This document shows positions 55,712 through 63,569 of a DNA stretch of 64,000 nt, piece by piece. The notes below the pieces were generated by a model. That model ran no database searches. It saw only the letters and a program-made list of their open reading frames with translations, and was not told where the DNA came from. This DNA is from Aeromicrobium choanae (lineage in GTDB: Bacteria; Actinomycetota; Actinomycetes; Propionibacteriales; Nocardioidaceae), in the NCBI RefSeq assembly GCF_900167475.1, contig NZ_LT796768.1:2480001-2544000 (forward strand), written 5' to 3'. Every line of letters starts with the position of its first letter. The first letter of the stretch is position 1. Position numbers and translations under genes: made by a program.

Positions 55712-55757
55712 GTCAACCCAGGGTTGACAGGTCGCCCAACGTCAACCCACAATTGAC
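55712..55757 (+). promoter_or_regulatory. Two palindromes flanking a probable leaderless promoter
   Basis: GTCAACCC-A-GGGTTGAC at 55712-55728 is a perfect palindrome; GTCAACCCACAATTGAC at 55741-55757 is a second, imperfect one, 29 bases on. TTGACA at 55724-55729 and CACAAT at 55748-55753 (18-base spacer) predict a start at 55760, the A of the ATG. The pair therefore covers -35 and -10, as in the 30908-30950 region. The encoded HTH protein is the likely binder. Confidence 0.6.
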
Positions 55758-55759
55758 GC

Positions 55760-56359
55760 ATGGAACCCCAGAAGCTCACCGGCGTGACCCTCGACCGACT
55801 CCTCGCAGCCCTGGAGGCGGCACATCCCGACGTCCGGGACCGGATCGGCGACGCGATGCTCGTGGCGGAGCATCTCGACCAGGTGGGCGACGACCTGATC
55901 GAGCACGTCGTCTCGACGGCGCGGGCCCAGGGAATCAGCTGGTCGGAGATCGGCAGTCGCATGGGCGTGTCCAAGCAGGCGGCGCAGCAGCGGCTCGCCA
56001 AGGCGGCGCAGGTCGACCTCGAACCGCTCAGCCCGGAGCAGGGCTTCTCGCGCTTCACCGTCGAGGCGCGGAACCTCCTGATGGCGGCCCACGAGGCGGC
56101 GCGAGTGCGGCAGGAGCCGTTCGTGACGTCGGCGCGCCTTGCTGTCGCGATCGGGATCCCGTCGGCTGAGGCCCGCCTGCCTGAACCCACCGCGGAGACG
56201 CAGAAGCTGGTGCCGTACGACGAAGGCGCCCGGCGTGTGCTGGAGCGTGCGTTCGAGGTCGCCATCGCAGCCCGTGCCGACATGGTCGACGTCAGCCACA
56301 TCGCCGAGGCGCTGGGGTCGGCTTCGACGACACCGGACGAGGCCGTGGGGCTTGCCTGA
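55760..56359 (+). CDS. HTH protein with Clp N-terminal-like repeats
   Basis: 199 residues from the ATG at 55760, probably leaderless. The first half holds an HTH of sigma-region-4/RNA-polymerase type: TARAQGISWSEIGSRMGVSKQAAQQRLAKAA. The second half has two Clp-N-like blocks (SRFTVEARNLLMAAHEAARVRQEPFVTSARLAVA and YDEGARRVLERAFEVAIAARADMVDVSHIAEAL). Such fusions are seen in actinobacteria as small regulators of unknown target. It likely represses itself through the two palindromes. Confidence 0.8.
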   Translation: MEPQKLTGVTLDRLLAALEAAHPDVRDRIGDAMLVAEHLDQVGDDLIEHVVSTARAQGISWSEIGSRMGVSKQAAQQRLAKAAQVDLEPLSPEQGFSRFTVEARNLLMAAHEAARVRQEPFVTSARLAVAIGIPSAEARLPEPTAETQKLVPYDEGARRVLERAFEVAIAARADMVDVSHIAEALGSASTTPDEAVGLA

Positions 56360-56387
56360 AGCACTCACTCTGTGGGTACCTGTCGGC

Positions 56388-56804
56388 ATGGACACGTATC
56401 CGCGGATCCTCCAGACGGTCATCGACGCCACGGACGTGCGGCGGACGGCCGAGTTCTACCGCGAGCTCTTCGGGCTGGAGTACCGGCCCGGCGACGAGCC
56501 GCCGGCCGAGGGCGACGAGGACGACGTCGACTGGCTCGTGCTGCGCGGCACCGACGGCGGGCACGGGCTGGCGTTCCAGCAGGCCGAGGAGCTCGAGCGG
56601 ACCACCTGGCCCGACCCCGAGGTGCCGATGCAGCTGCACCTCGACACGTCGGTTCCCGACGCGGAGGAGCTCGAGCGGCAGCGCGCCCGCGCGGAGGCGC
56701 TCGGCGCCACGATCGTCCTCGATCGCACCGACGACCCGGAGGAGCCGCTCTACGTCTTCGCGGACCCCGAGGGGCACCCGTTCTGCATCTTCGTCGGCGA
56801 CTGA
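56388..56804 (+). CDS. VOC-family (glyoxalase-like) protein
   Basis: 138 residues from the ATG at 56388. A single VOC domain: LQTVIDATDVRRTAEFYRELFGLEY, then DGGHGLAFQQAEEL, MQLHLDTSV and FADPEGHPFCIFVGD. This belongs to the extradiol-dioxygenase-like VOC group common in actinobacteria. A GGGTAC -10-like hexamer lies 8 bases before the ATG (see findings). Substrate unknown. Confidence 0.83.
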   Translation: MDTYPRILQTVIDATDVRRTAEFYRELFGLEYRPGDEPPAEGDEDDVDWLVLRGTDGGHGLAFQQAEELERTTWPDPEVPMQLHLDTSVPDAEELERQRARAEALGATIVLDRTDDPEEPLYVFADPEGHPFCIFVGD

Positions 56805-56947
56805 TCAGAGGCGCATCGCCACGACGGAGGCGGCGTGCAGCAGGCCGTCGGAGACGAGCCCAGACGGAGCGCCTGTCCGCCGGCTCCGGAGGCGGAGGAC
56901 CCCGCTCGGGGCTAGCGTGACGGGCGAATCGAACCTGGAGGTGGATC

Positions 56948-57469
56948 GTGGCCGATGCGCCCGAGAGGCAGGCTCCGACGCTGGAGGGGGTGGCCGGACC
57001 ACGCGAGGCGCGCGGCGCCCGGCGGTGGCGGCGACTCGGCCTCGGCCTGCTGTCGCTCGTCGTCGCGGCGAGCTGCCTCGGGTGGCTCGGCCCGCGTGAG
57101 GGCACCGTCACCGACGAGACCGGCCGGCTGACCGTGACCTACCCCCAGCTCGCCCGGTCCGGCGCGGAGTCGGGGCTCATGGTGGAGGTCGAGGACGCGG
57201 AGCGTGCTACGCCCGTGGTGATCGAGGTCCCGACGGCGGCCATCGACCGGCTCGGGCTGGAGGGCATGACGCCCGAGCCCGTCGTCCAGACCTCGGCCGG
57301 CGACTCCGTGCGCCTGCGGTTCGCCGCGCCGCGGGACGGCAACTTCTCGGTCCAGTTCGCCGGCCGCCTGCCCACCCGGGCCGACCTCGGCCCCTTCTCG
57401 TTCGACGTGCGCGTCACCAGCGGCGCCGACGAGCTGACGGTCGACATGCGGACGTGGGTGCTGCCGTGA
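56948..57469 (+). CDS. Single-pass membrane protein with extracytoplasmic beta domain
   Basis: 173 residues from a GTG at 56948, preceded by GGAGG. A short basic start and one membrane helix (LGLGLLSLVVAASCLGWLG) precede an outside domain rich in beta strands (RLTVTYPQLARSGAESGLMVEVEDA, SVRLRFAAPRDGNFSVQFAG). No family is recognised. It overlaps the DUF421 gene by GTGA, so both probably act together at the membrane. Confidence 0.65.
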   Translation: MADAPERQAPTLEGVAGPREARGARRWRRLGLGLLSLVVAASCLGWLGPREGTVTDETGRLTVTYPQLARSGAESGLMVEVEDAERATPVVIEVPTAAIDRLGLEGMTPEPVVQTSAGDSVRLRFAAPRDGNFSVQFAGRLPTRADLGPFSFDVRVTSGADELTVDMRTWVLP

Positions 57470-57915
57470 ACATCGTCCTGAGTGCCGCGGTCGTCTTCCT
57501 GCTGATCTGGATCGTGATGCGGGTCGTCGGCAAGCGCGAGCTGAGCGAGCTCTCCGCGTTCGACTTCGTGATCCTCGTCGTCATGGGCGACCTCGTGGCC
57601 GAGGCCGTGATCGCCGAGGACACCTCCATCACGGGTGCCATCGTGGCGGTCTCGACGTTCGCGCTGCTGACCGTCGTCGTCTCGTGGATCTCGTGGCGGC
57701 TGCCCTCCCGGCGGAAGCTCTTCGAGGGCGTTCCGGTGCTGCTGATCCGCGATGGAGAGCTCATCGAGGAGACCCTGCGGATCGAGCGGCTCAACACCGC
57801 CGACGTGCTGGCCGCCGCTCGCCAGGAGGGCATCGAGCGCCTCGAGGACGTGAGGTGGGCCGTGCTGGAGCAGGACGGCAAGTTCTCGTTCTTCGTCGAG
57901 ACGACCGACCGCTGA
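57466..57915 (+). CDS. DUF421/YetF-like membrane protein
   Basis: 149 residues from a GTG at 57466. About three N-terminal membrane segments are followed by the DUF421 globular domain: RKLFEGVPVLLIRDGELIEETL and LAAARQEGIERLEDVRWAVLEQDGKFSF. YcaP/YetF relatives are linked to stress or sporulation, but the reaction is unknown. It is coupled to the 56948 gene. Confidence 0.85.
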   Translation: MNIVLSAAVVFLLIWIVMRVVGKRELSELSAFDFVILVVMGDLVAEAVIAEDTSITGAIVAVSTFALLTVVVSWISWRLPSRRKLFEGVPVLLIRDGELIEETLRIERLNTADVLAAARQEGIERLEDVRWAVLEQDGKFSFFVETTDR

Positions 57916-57927
57916 TCCGCGCGGCAC

Positions 57928-57952
57928 GTGTAGCGCCGCCGCAGGCGGGTAC
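57928..57952 (+). promoter_or_regulatory. GTGT-N15-GGGTAC stress-type promoter
   Basis: GGGTAC at 57947-57952 preceded after 15 bases by GTGT resembles SigF/SigB-type promoters (GTTT ... GGGTA). The start would fall near 57959, about 34 bases before the dehydrogenase ATG. The -35 is imperfect. Confidence 0.4.
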
Positions 57953-57992
57953 GTCCTGAGCAGACCACGACATCGACATGTGAGGTGTGGAC

Positions 57993-59171
57993 ATGAAGGC
58001 TGTGACCTGGCAGGGCAAGCGCGACGTGCGAGTCGAGACGGTGCCGGATCCGACCATCCAGGACGACACCGACGCCATCATCGAGGTGACCACCACCGGA
58101 CTGTGCGGCTCCGACCTGCACCTGTACGAGGTCCTCGGGCCCTTCATGACGCCCGGCGACATCCTCGGGCACGAGCCGATGGGCCGGGTCGTCGCGGTGG
58201 GCGCCGGCATCACGAACCTCGAGGTGGGCGACCGCGTCGTCGTGCCGTTCCAGATCGCGTGCGGCTCGTGCTGGATGTGCACCCGCGACCTGCAGACCCA
58301 GTGCGAGGTCACCCAGAACCGCGACACGGGGATGGGGGCGTCGCTGTTCGGCTACTCCAGCCTCTACGGCGCGGTGCCGGGCGGCCAGGCCGAGCTGCTG
58401 CGCGTGCCGCACGCCGACTACGGGCCGATCAAGATCGAGTCGGACCTCGACGACGAGCACTTCGTGTACCTCTCGGACGTGCTGCCGACCGCCTTCCAGG
58501 CGCTCGAGTACTCGGGGGTCGGGGAGGGCGACACGCTGCTCGTGATCGGCCTCGGTCCCATCGGCGACATGGCCGCCCGCCTCGCGCTGCACCGCGGCGC
58601 TCGGGTGATCGGTGCCGACCTCGTGCCCGAGCGGCTCGCCCGTACGGCCGCCCGTGGAGCCGAGACGTACGACGTGACGAAGGTCGACGTGGCCGAGGTC
58701 GTGCGTGAGGCCACCGGGGGACGTGGCGCGGACGGCGTGATCGACGCCGTCGGCATGGAGGCGCACGGCTCGCCCGTCGCGCACGCCGGCCAGACCGCCG
58801 TCGGCCTCCTGCCCGACTTCCTCGCGCGCAAGGCGATGACCACCGTGGCGGTCGACCGCCTCGGGGCCCTGCACCTCGCGATCGATGCCGTGCGCCGGGG
58901 CGGGATCATCTCGCTGAGCGGCGTCTACGCCGGCACGATCGACCCGATCCCGATGCAGACGCTGTTCGACAAGCAGATCCAGCTGCACATGGGCCAGGCG
59001 AACGTGCGTCGCTGGGTGAGCCAGGTGAAGCCGCTGGCCGAGGACTCCTCGGACTCGCTCGGCCTGGCCGACTTCGCCACCCACCGCGTCCCGCTCGACG
59101 AGGCGCCGGCGGCTTACAAGAGCTTCCAGGACAAGACCGACTCCACGATCAAGGTGCTCTTCAAGCCCTGA
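57993..59171 (+). CDS. Zinc-dependent alcohol dehydrogenase, formaldehyde-dehydrogenase-like
   Basis: 392 residues from the ATG at 57993 with GAGG 7 bases upstream. Catalytic zinc ligands are Cys in LCGSDLHLYE and His/Glu in GHEPMG; the structural zinc lobe is CGSCWMCTRDLQTQC with all four Cys. The NAD loop is VIGLGPIGDMAARLALHRGA. The sequence and length match glutathione-independent formaldehyde dehydrogenase-like MDRs. It may remove aldehydes under stress, judged by its promoter. Confidence 0.87.
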   Translation: MKAVTWQGKRDVRVETVPDPTIQDDTDAIIEVTTTGLCGSDLHLYEVLGPFMTPGDILGHEPMGRVVAVGAGITNLEVGDRVVVPFQIACGSCWMCTRDLQTQCEVTQNRDTGMGASLFGYSSLYGAVPGGQAELLRVPHADYGPIKIESDLDDEHFVYLSDVLPTAFQALEYSGVGEGDTLLVIGLGPIGDMAARLALHRGARVIGADLVPERLARTAARGAETYDVTKVDVAEVVREATGGRGADGVIDAVGMEAHGSPVAHAGQTAVGLLPDFLARKAMTTVAVDRLGALHLAIDAVRRGGIISLSGVYAGTIDPIPMQTLFDKQIQLHMGQANVRRWVSQVKPLAEDSSDSLGLADFATHRVPLDEAPAAYKSFQDKTDSTIKVLFKP

Positions 59172-59178
59172 GTCGTGG

Positions 59179-60273
59179 TCATGACGCGTCCTCCTCGTGG
59201 TGGGGGTCGGTACGGCGGATCAGGTCGGCCATCACGGCCGCGAGGTCGAGGGAGTCGCCGGCCGCGGCGCGCTGGCGGGCGGCACCGTTGCCCCGGGTGA
59301 GGACCCGATGGATCCCCTCCGTGACGCGGTCGTGGGTGCCGGCCTCGTCGAGCGAGGCGCCGATCGTCTTCACGAGGGAGTCGAGCGCCTGCTCGGCCGG
59401 GACGAACGTGCGCGTCACGGGGTCGAGGAGCGTGCCGCCGAGGCCGTCGTGGCGAGCGCGCCAGCGGGCCGCCTTCAGGGTCTCGAGGCGCCACGGCCCT
59501 GCTTCCGTCGGCGCCGTGGCGAGGGTCGCGACCAGGCCCCGGGTCACCTCCGCGACGAGCAGCGCGTCCTCCACGTCGGTGCACGCGTCGGCGACGCGCA
59601 CCTCCACGGTCGGGAACTGCTCGGCGATGCGCGCGTCGAGGTAGAGCATGTGCTCGTCGAGGGCCGCGCCCGACGCGATCAGCTCCTCCACCACCGCGCG
59701 GTAGGTCTCGAGGTCGCCGAAGGTCTCGACCGGTCCGGCCGTGGGCCACATGTCCCACAGGTGTCCGCGCCAGCTGGCATGGTGCGTGTCGCGGCCGTGG
59801 AAGAACGGGGCGTTCGCCGAGAGCGCGGTCAGCAGGGGAGTCCAGGGCCGCAGCCCGTCGACGACGTGGATCGCGTCCTCGTCCGCGACCTCCACGTGGA
59901 CGTGCATGCCGCACGTCATGCCGTTGCGCCCGATCTCCCCGTAGCGCGCGATCATCCGGTCGTAGCGCGAGTCGGGGGTGGGGCGCGGCTCGCTGCCGCC
60001 CAGCACGTCCACCGGCACCGCGACGGCGTTCAGGCCCACGGCCCTCGCGGCCGCGACCGCCGAGGAGCGCTGAGCGACGAGGTCCTCCCGGAGCCCGTCG
60101 GGGTCCTCGTGCGGACCGGTCTGCAGCTCGATCTGCTGGAGGAACAGCTCATGGTCGAGCTGCTCGTCCGGACCGAGGCGGCGGTGCGCCCGGACCACCG
60201 CCTCGGACTCGGGAACGATGTGCCCCCGGTCGTCGACGACGAACAGCTCCTCCTCGATGCCCACGCGATTCAC
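59179..60273 (-). CDS. YbdK-type glutamate-cysteine-ligase-like enzyme, copy 1
   Basis: 364 residues from the GTG at 60273 (VNRVGIEEELFVVD). A GTG at 60282 touches the -10 box and is excluded by the promoter position; the frame open to 60567 is rejected too. The GCS2/YbdK pattern is GIEEELFVVD, HELFLQQIELQTGPH, CGMHVHVEV and WRGHLWDMWPTAG. It ligates a carboxylate (usually glutamate) to an amine, using ATP. The start and promoter match copy 2 at 60836 exactly. It follows the AhpD-like gene. Confidence 0.87.
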   Translation of the reverse strand: MNRVGIEEELFVVDDRGHIVPESEAVVRAHRRLGPDEQLDHELFLQQIELQTGPHEDPDGLREDLVAQRSSAVAAARAVGLNAVAVPVDVLGGSEPRPTPDSRYDRMIARYGEIGRNGMTCGMHVHVEVADEDAIHVVDGLRPWTPLLTALSANAPFFHGRDTHHASWRGHLWDMWPTAGPVETFGDLETYRAVVEELIASGAALDEHMLYLDARIAEQFPTVEVRVADACTDVEDALLVAEVTRGLVATLATAPTEAGPWRLETLKAARWRARHDGLGGTLLDPVTRTFVPAEQALDSLVKTIGASLDEAGTHDRVTEGIHRVLTRGNGAARQRAAAGDSLDLAAVMADLIRRTDPHHEEDAS

Positions 60274-60282
60274 GCGGGGCAC

Positions 60283-60308
60283 GTACCCTGCGGCGCCCGG
60301 CGCGAAAC
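60283..60308 (-). promoter_or_regulatory. GTTT-N16-GGGTAC promoter of YbdK copy 1
   Basis: On the minus strand GTTT (60308-60305), 16 bases, then GGGTAC (60288-60283). Nine bases later comes the GTG start. This is a full match to the SigF/SigB-type stress consensus and predicts a nearly leaderless mRNA. Confidence 0.7.
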
Positions 60309-60316
60309 CGCGAGGG

Positions 60317-60709
60317 TCATCGGACGGCACCCTCGTGCGCCTCGGCCGCGTCCGCGAACTCGCAGAACGCCTCGTAGGCGCGGGCCCCGTGGATGGTCGC
60401 CGGACCTCCGTGCATGGCGATCGCCACGCCGATGGACTCGGCGGCCTGCTGGCGGGTGGCCCCCGCGCGCACCGCGGCCTGGCCGTGGGTGGCGATGCAC
60501 CCGTCGCAGCCCTCGACCACGCCGATCGCCAGCGCGATGAGCTCCTTGGTCCCGCGGTCGAGCTCACCGTCGGAGAAGGCGGCCTTCGAGAGCTCGCCGT
60601 AGCCCCGGTAGACGTCGGGGATCGCGCGGTGCAGCCGACGGTGCTGGGGAGTGAGCTGGCGCAGGACGGCCTCGCCGTGGGCGGACTCCGTGGGGTGATC
60701 GTGGCTCAT
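60317..60709 (-). CDS. AhpD-family (carboxymuconolactone-decarboxylase-like) peroxidase protein
   Basis: 130 residues from the ATG at 60709 with GGAGAGGAC upstream. The AhpD catalytic set is complete: Glu66, Cys68, Cys71 and His75 in VVEGCDGCIATHG (E-x-C-x2-C-x3-H). It should reduce peroxides using a lipoyl or thioredoxin-like partner. It stands between the two YbdK-type genes and in front of a catalase, which fits an oxidative-stress set. Confidence 0.85.
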   Translation of the reverse strand: MSHDHPTESAHGEAVLRQLTPQHRRLHRAIPDVYRGYGELSKAAFSDGELDRGTKELIALAIGVVEGCDGCIATHGQAAVRAGATRQQAAESIGVAIAMHGGPATIHGARAYEAFCEFADAAEAHEGAVR

Positions 60710-60835
60710 GATGTCCTCTCCGGTGGGCGGCACGCCACCCCCCTCGGGGAGTGTGGTCGTGACGGTAACCCAAGCCCGTGGGGGATACGAGAGCAGCGCC
60801 ACGGTGAGTCACCTCACGTCCACGTGCGGCAGGAC

Positions 60836-61918
60836 TCAGCGGCTCCGCGGGTCGGTCCGGCGAGCGAGGTCGGCCATCACCGCTCGGAGGTCGGGTGGGT
60901 CACCGGCCACGGCGCGCTGGCGTACCGCGCCCGTGCCGTAGGTGAGCAGCCGGTGCACGCCGGCCTCGACCCGGTCGATCGTCCCCGCCGAGCGCAGGGC
61001 GGCGCGCACGGTCGTCACGAGTGAGTCCAGCGCGCGCGTCGCCGGGACGAAGGTCCCCGACAGCGGATCGAACAAGGTCCCGTCCAGCGCGTCGCGCCGG
61101 GCCCGCCAGCCGGCGTCGCGCAGCACGTCGATCCGCCACGAGCCCGGATCGGTCCGCTCGGTCACGATCGTCGCCACGAGCGCGCGGGTCAGCTCGGCGA
61201 CCAGCAGCGCGTCGTCCACCTCGGTGCACACGTCGGCGACCCTCACCTCCACCGTGGGGTAGCGCGTGGCGATGCGGGCGTCGAGGTAGACCATGTGCTC
61301 GTCGATCGCCGCGCCGGAGGCGATCGCCTGCTCGACGAGGAGTCGGTAGGACCGACGGTCGCCGAACGGCTCGACCACGCCCGCCGAGGGCCAGGTGTCG
61401 CGCAGGTGGCCGCGCCAGCTGGCCATTCGTGTGTCGCGGCCGTGCGTGAACGGCGAGTTCGAGGCCAGGGCGGCCAGCAGGGGCAGCCACGGGCGCAACG
61501 TGTCGATCACGCGGATGGCATCGTCCTCGCCGACCTCCACGTGGACGTGCATCCCGCAGACCATGGTCGTCCGCGCGAGCTCGCCGAAGCGCTCGACGAT
61601 GCGGGTGTAGCGAGGGTGCGGCGTCACGACGGGGTCGTCCCCGCCCAGCACGTCGACGGGCACGGCGACGAGATCGAGGCCGATCGACCGCGCGGCATCG
61701 ACAGCGGCAACGCGTCGAGCGACGAGGTCGTCCCGGAGAGCGTCGGGAGCGGCGTGGGCCGAGGTCTTCAGCTCGACCTGCTGCAGGAAGAGCTCGTGCT
61801 CCAGCGGGTGCTCGGGATCGTGGTCACGGTGGGCAGCCAGTACCGCCTCCGCCTCGGGCACGAGCCGGCCCCGGTGGTCGACGACGAAGAGCTCCTCCTC
61901 GACGCCGACGCGATGCAC
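60836..61918 (-). CDS. YbdK-type glutamate-cysteine-ligase-like enzyme, copy 2
   Basis: 360 residues from the GTG at 61918 (VHRVGVEEELFVVD). It is a close homologue of copy 1, with the same blocks (HELFLQQVELKTS, CGMHVHVEVGEDDAIRVIDTLRPW, WRGHLRDTWPSAG, YLDARIATRYPTVEVRVADVC), so the two arose by tandem duplication. It likely makes a gamma-glutamyl-type amide. The promoter is identical in layout to copy 1. Confidence 0.87.
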   Translation of the reverse strand: MHRVGVEEELFVVDHRGRLVPEAEAVLAAHRDHDPEHPLEHELFLQQVELKTSAHAAPDALRDDLVARRVAAVDAARSIGLDLVAVPVDVLGGDDPVVTPHPRYTRIVERFGELARTTMVCGMHVHVEVGEDDAIRVIDTLRPWLPLLAALASNSPFTHGRDTRMASWRGHLRDTWPSAGVVEPFGDRRSYRLLVEQAIASGAAIDEHMVYLDARIATRYPTVEVRVADVCTEVDDALLVAELTRALVATIVTERTDPGSWRIDVLRDAGWRARRDALDGTLFDPLSGTFVPATRALDSLVTTVRAALRSAGTIDRVEAGVHRLLTYGTGAVRQRAVAGDPPDLRAVMADLARRTDPRSR

Positions 61919-61927
61919 GTGACCCGT

Positions 61928-61953
61928 GTACCCGCGGTGCCCCGAGCCCAAAC
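61928..61953 (-). promoter_or_regulatory. GTTT-N16-GGGTAC promoter of YbdK copy 2
   Basis: On the minus strand GTTT (61953-61950), 16 bases, then GGGTAC (61933-61928), and nine bases later the GTG. Spacing is base-for-base the same as in copy 1. It lies wholly in the gap after the HTH-cupin gene. Confidence 0.72.
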
Positions 61954-61959
61954 GGTCGG

Positions 61960-62535
61960 TCACATGGACCGGACGTGCGCGCGCTCTCCCTGCTTGCCGA
62001 CGAGGCTGAGGAACTCGACCGGGCCCGAGCTGGTCGCGCCGAACCAGTGCGGGGTCCGCGTGTCGAACTCGACGGCCTCGCCGGGTCCGAGCACCAGGTC
62101 GTGCTCCCCGAGGACGAGCCGGAGCCTGCCGTTGAGGACGAAGGCCCAGTCGTAGCCCTCGTGCGTGCGCAGGTTCGGCAGGGCGTCGTCGTGCCCGGCG
62201 GGGAGGATGAACTTGTAGGCCTGGATGCCTCCGGGCCTGCGGCTCAGGGGCAGGATGGTCCGGCCGTCGCTCGTGGGGATGGGGCGCAGGTTCACGCGGG
62301 GGTCGCCCGTCGGTGGCGCATCGACGAGCTCGTCGAGCGTGACCCCGTGAGCACGCGCCAGGGGGAGCAGCTGCTCCAGCGTCGGCCTGCGCAGCCCGGC
62401 CTCGAGCCTCGACAGCGTGCTGATCGAGATCCCCGTCTCCTCGGAGAGATCGTTCAGCGTGATGTCGCGCCGCTGCCGCAGGTGCTTCAGGCGTGGTCCG
62501 ACAGCGTCGAGGGTGCGATCCAGGGCTTCGTCCAT
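61960..62535 (-). CDS. XRE-family regulator with C-terminal cupin domain
   Basis: 191 residues from the ATG at 62535; an upstream frame to 62964 is rejected. The HTH is LKHLRQRRDITLNDLSEETGISISTLSRLEAGLRRPTLEQL (residues about 17-57). The cupin is seen in YKFILPAGHDD, YDWAFVLNGRLRLVLGEHDLVLGPGEAVEFDTRTPHWFG and FLSLVGK. Such HTH-cupin proteins sense small ligands and often control adjacent genes. It is divergent to a methyltransferase, and a palindrome lies at 62545-62558. Confidence 0.88.
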   Translation of the reverse strand: MDEALDRTLDAVGPRLKHLRQRRDITLNDLSEETGISISTLSRLEAGLRRPTLEQLLPLARAHGVTLDELVDAPPTGDPRVNLRPIPTSDGRTILPLSRRPGGIQAYKFILPAGHDDALPNLRTHEGYDWAFVLNGRLRLVLGEHDLVLGPGEAVEFDTRTPHWFGATSSGPVEFLSLVGKQGERAHVRSM

Positions 62536-62544
62536 CCACCCAGT

Positions 62545-62558
62545 TTGCCATTTGGCAA
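62545..62558. promoter_or_regulatory. TTGCC-N4-GGCAA palindrome
   Basis: TTGCC-ATTT-GGCAA sits 9 bases before the HTH-cupin ATG and about 75 bases before the divergent methyltransferase gene. A further half-site TTTGCC lies at about 62564-62569. It is the likely operator of the HTH-cupin protein. Confidence 0.5.
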
Positions 62559-62632
62559 CAATCTTTGCCCGGAGGCGTCCGCCCCGGCATGGTGGAGGTT
62601 CAACGGCACGCCGACGACGGGAGAGAAGGACG

Positions 62633-63271
62633 ATGGAGCACACGTTCGACCGCACGTACTGGGACGAGATCTGGCAGGGGGACCGAGCGCACGCGATGGG
62701 AACGAGCCGACCCCATCCACACCTCGTGCAGGAGATCGGCGACCTGATGCCCGGGACGGCGCTCGACGCCGGCTGCGGGGCCGGGTCCGAGGTCATCTGG
62801 CTCGCGTCCCGTGGCTGGCAGGTCACTGGCGCGGACATCGCCGTCGCGGCCCTCGACCGCGCCGGAGAGCGTGCCGCCGAGGCAGGCGTCGCCGATCGGG
62901 TGCGGTGGGTCGAGGCGGACCTGTCCACGTGGGAGCCGGACACGCGCTTCGACCTCGTCACCACCCACTACGCCCATCCCGCGATGCCACAGCTGGACTT
63001 CTACGACCGGGCCGCCTCCTGGGTGGCCCCCGGAGGCACCCTCCTCATCGTCGGCCACCTCCACCACGACGACGGCGTCCACGGGACCGGGCACGACCCC
63101 GACGGCCCGCCGCCCGCCGCCTCCGCGACCGCGGCCACGATCACCGCGCGCCTCGACCCGACGGACTGGGACGTCGTGACCGCCGAGGAGTCGCACCGGA
63201 CGGTGTCCGGCCCCGGCGACCACGAGATGGCCGTGCACGACGTCGTCGTCAGAGCCACCCGTCGCGGCTGA
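62633..63271 (+). CDS. SAM-dependent methyltransferase (thiopurine/tellurite-resistance-like)
   Basis: 212 residues from the ATG at 62633 with GAGAAGGA upstream. It has the compact TehB-like look: FDRTYWDEIWQGDRAHAMG at the start, motif I ALDAGCGAGSEVIWLASRGW, ADIAVAALDRAGERA, LVTTHYAHPAMPQ and GGTLLIVGHLHHDD. Such enzymes methylate small toxic compounds. It is divergent to the HTH-cupin regulator and probably its target. Confidence 0.86.
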   Translation: MEHTFDRTYWDEIWQGDRAHAMGTSRPHPHLVQEIGDLMPGTALDAGCGAGSEVIWLASRGWQVTGADIAVAALDRAGERAAEAGVADRVRWVEADLSTWEPDTRFDLVTTHYAHPAMPQLDFYDRAASWVAPGGTLLIVGHLHHDDGVHGTGHDPDGPPPAASATAATITARLDPTDWDVVTAEESHRTVSGPGDHEMAVHDVVVRATRRG

Positions 63272-63277
63272 GTCGCG

Positions 63278-63466
63278 TCAGTCGGGCGCCCCGTCCTGCT
63301 CGGCCACGTCGGGTCTGGTGGGGGACTGGGGCATGTCGTGCACGTCCTCGGACGTGGTGGTGTCGGTGTCCGGGGGTGTCGGGTTGGCAGCCGAGTCGCT
63401 CACCGTCCCCTGGCTCTCGTCGTCGTGCTCGGAGTGCTGCTGCGCTTTCCGCGGATCGGTCGTCAT
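63278..63466 (-). CDS. Small acidic, probably disordered protein
   Basis: 62 residues from the ATG at 63466. It is rich in Asp, Thr, Ser and Pro with no hydrophobic core (SAANPTPPDTDTTTSEDVHD). GGGTAC lies 9 bases before the ATG on the minus strand, the same spacing as in the YbdK promoters, though a good -35 is not visible. It resembles small stress proteins of unknown function. The alternative start at 63667 is rejected because it lies in the catalase gene. Confidence 0.5.
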   Translation of the reverse strand: MTTDPRKAQQHSEHDDESQGTVSDSAANPTPPDTDTTTSEDVHDMPQSPTRPDVAEQDGAPD

Positions 63467-63569
63467 GGTCCTGAGGTACCCCGTCGGCGGCTCCCGACTC
63501 GCCGCTCGGTGATTGGCCCGACGCAGGGCGGGTACCTCTCGGAGGACCGCCGACTCCAAGGAGACCTGC

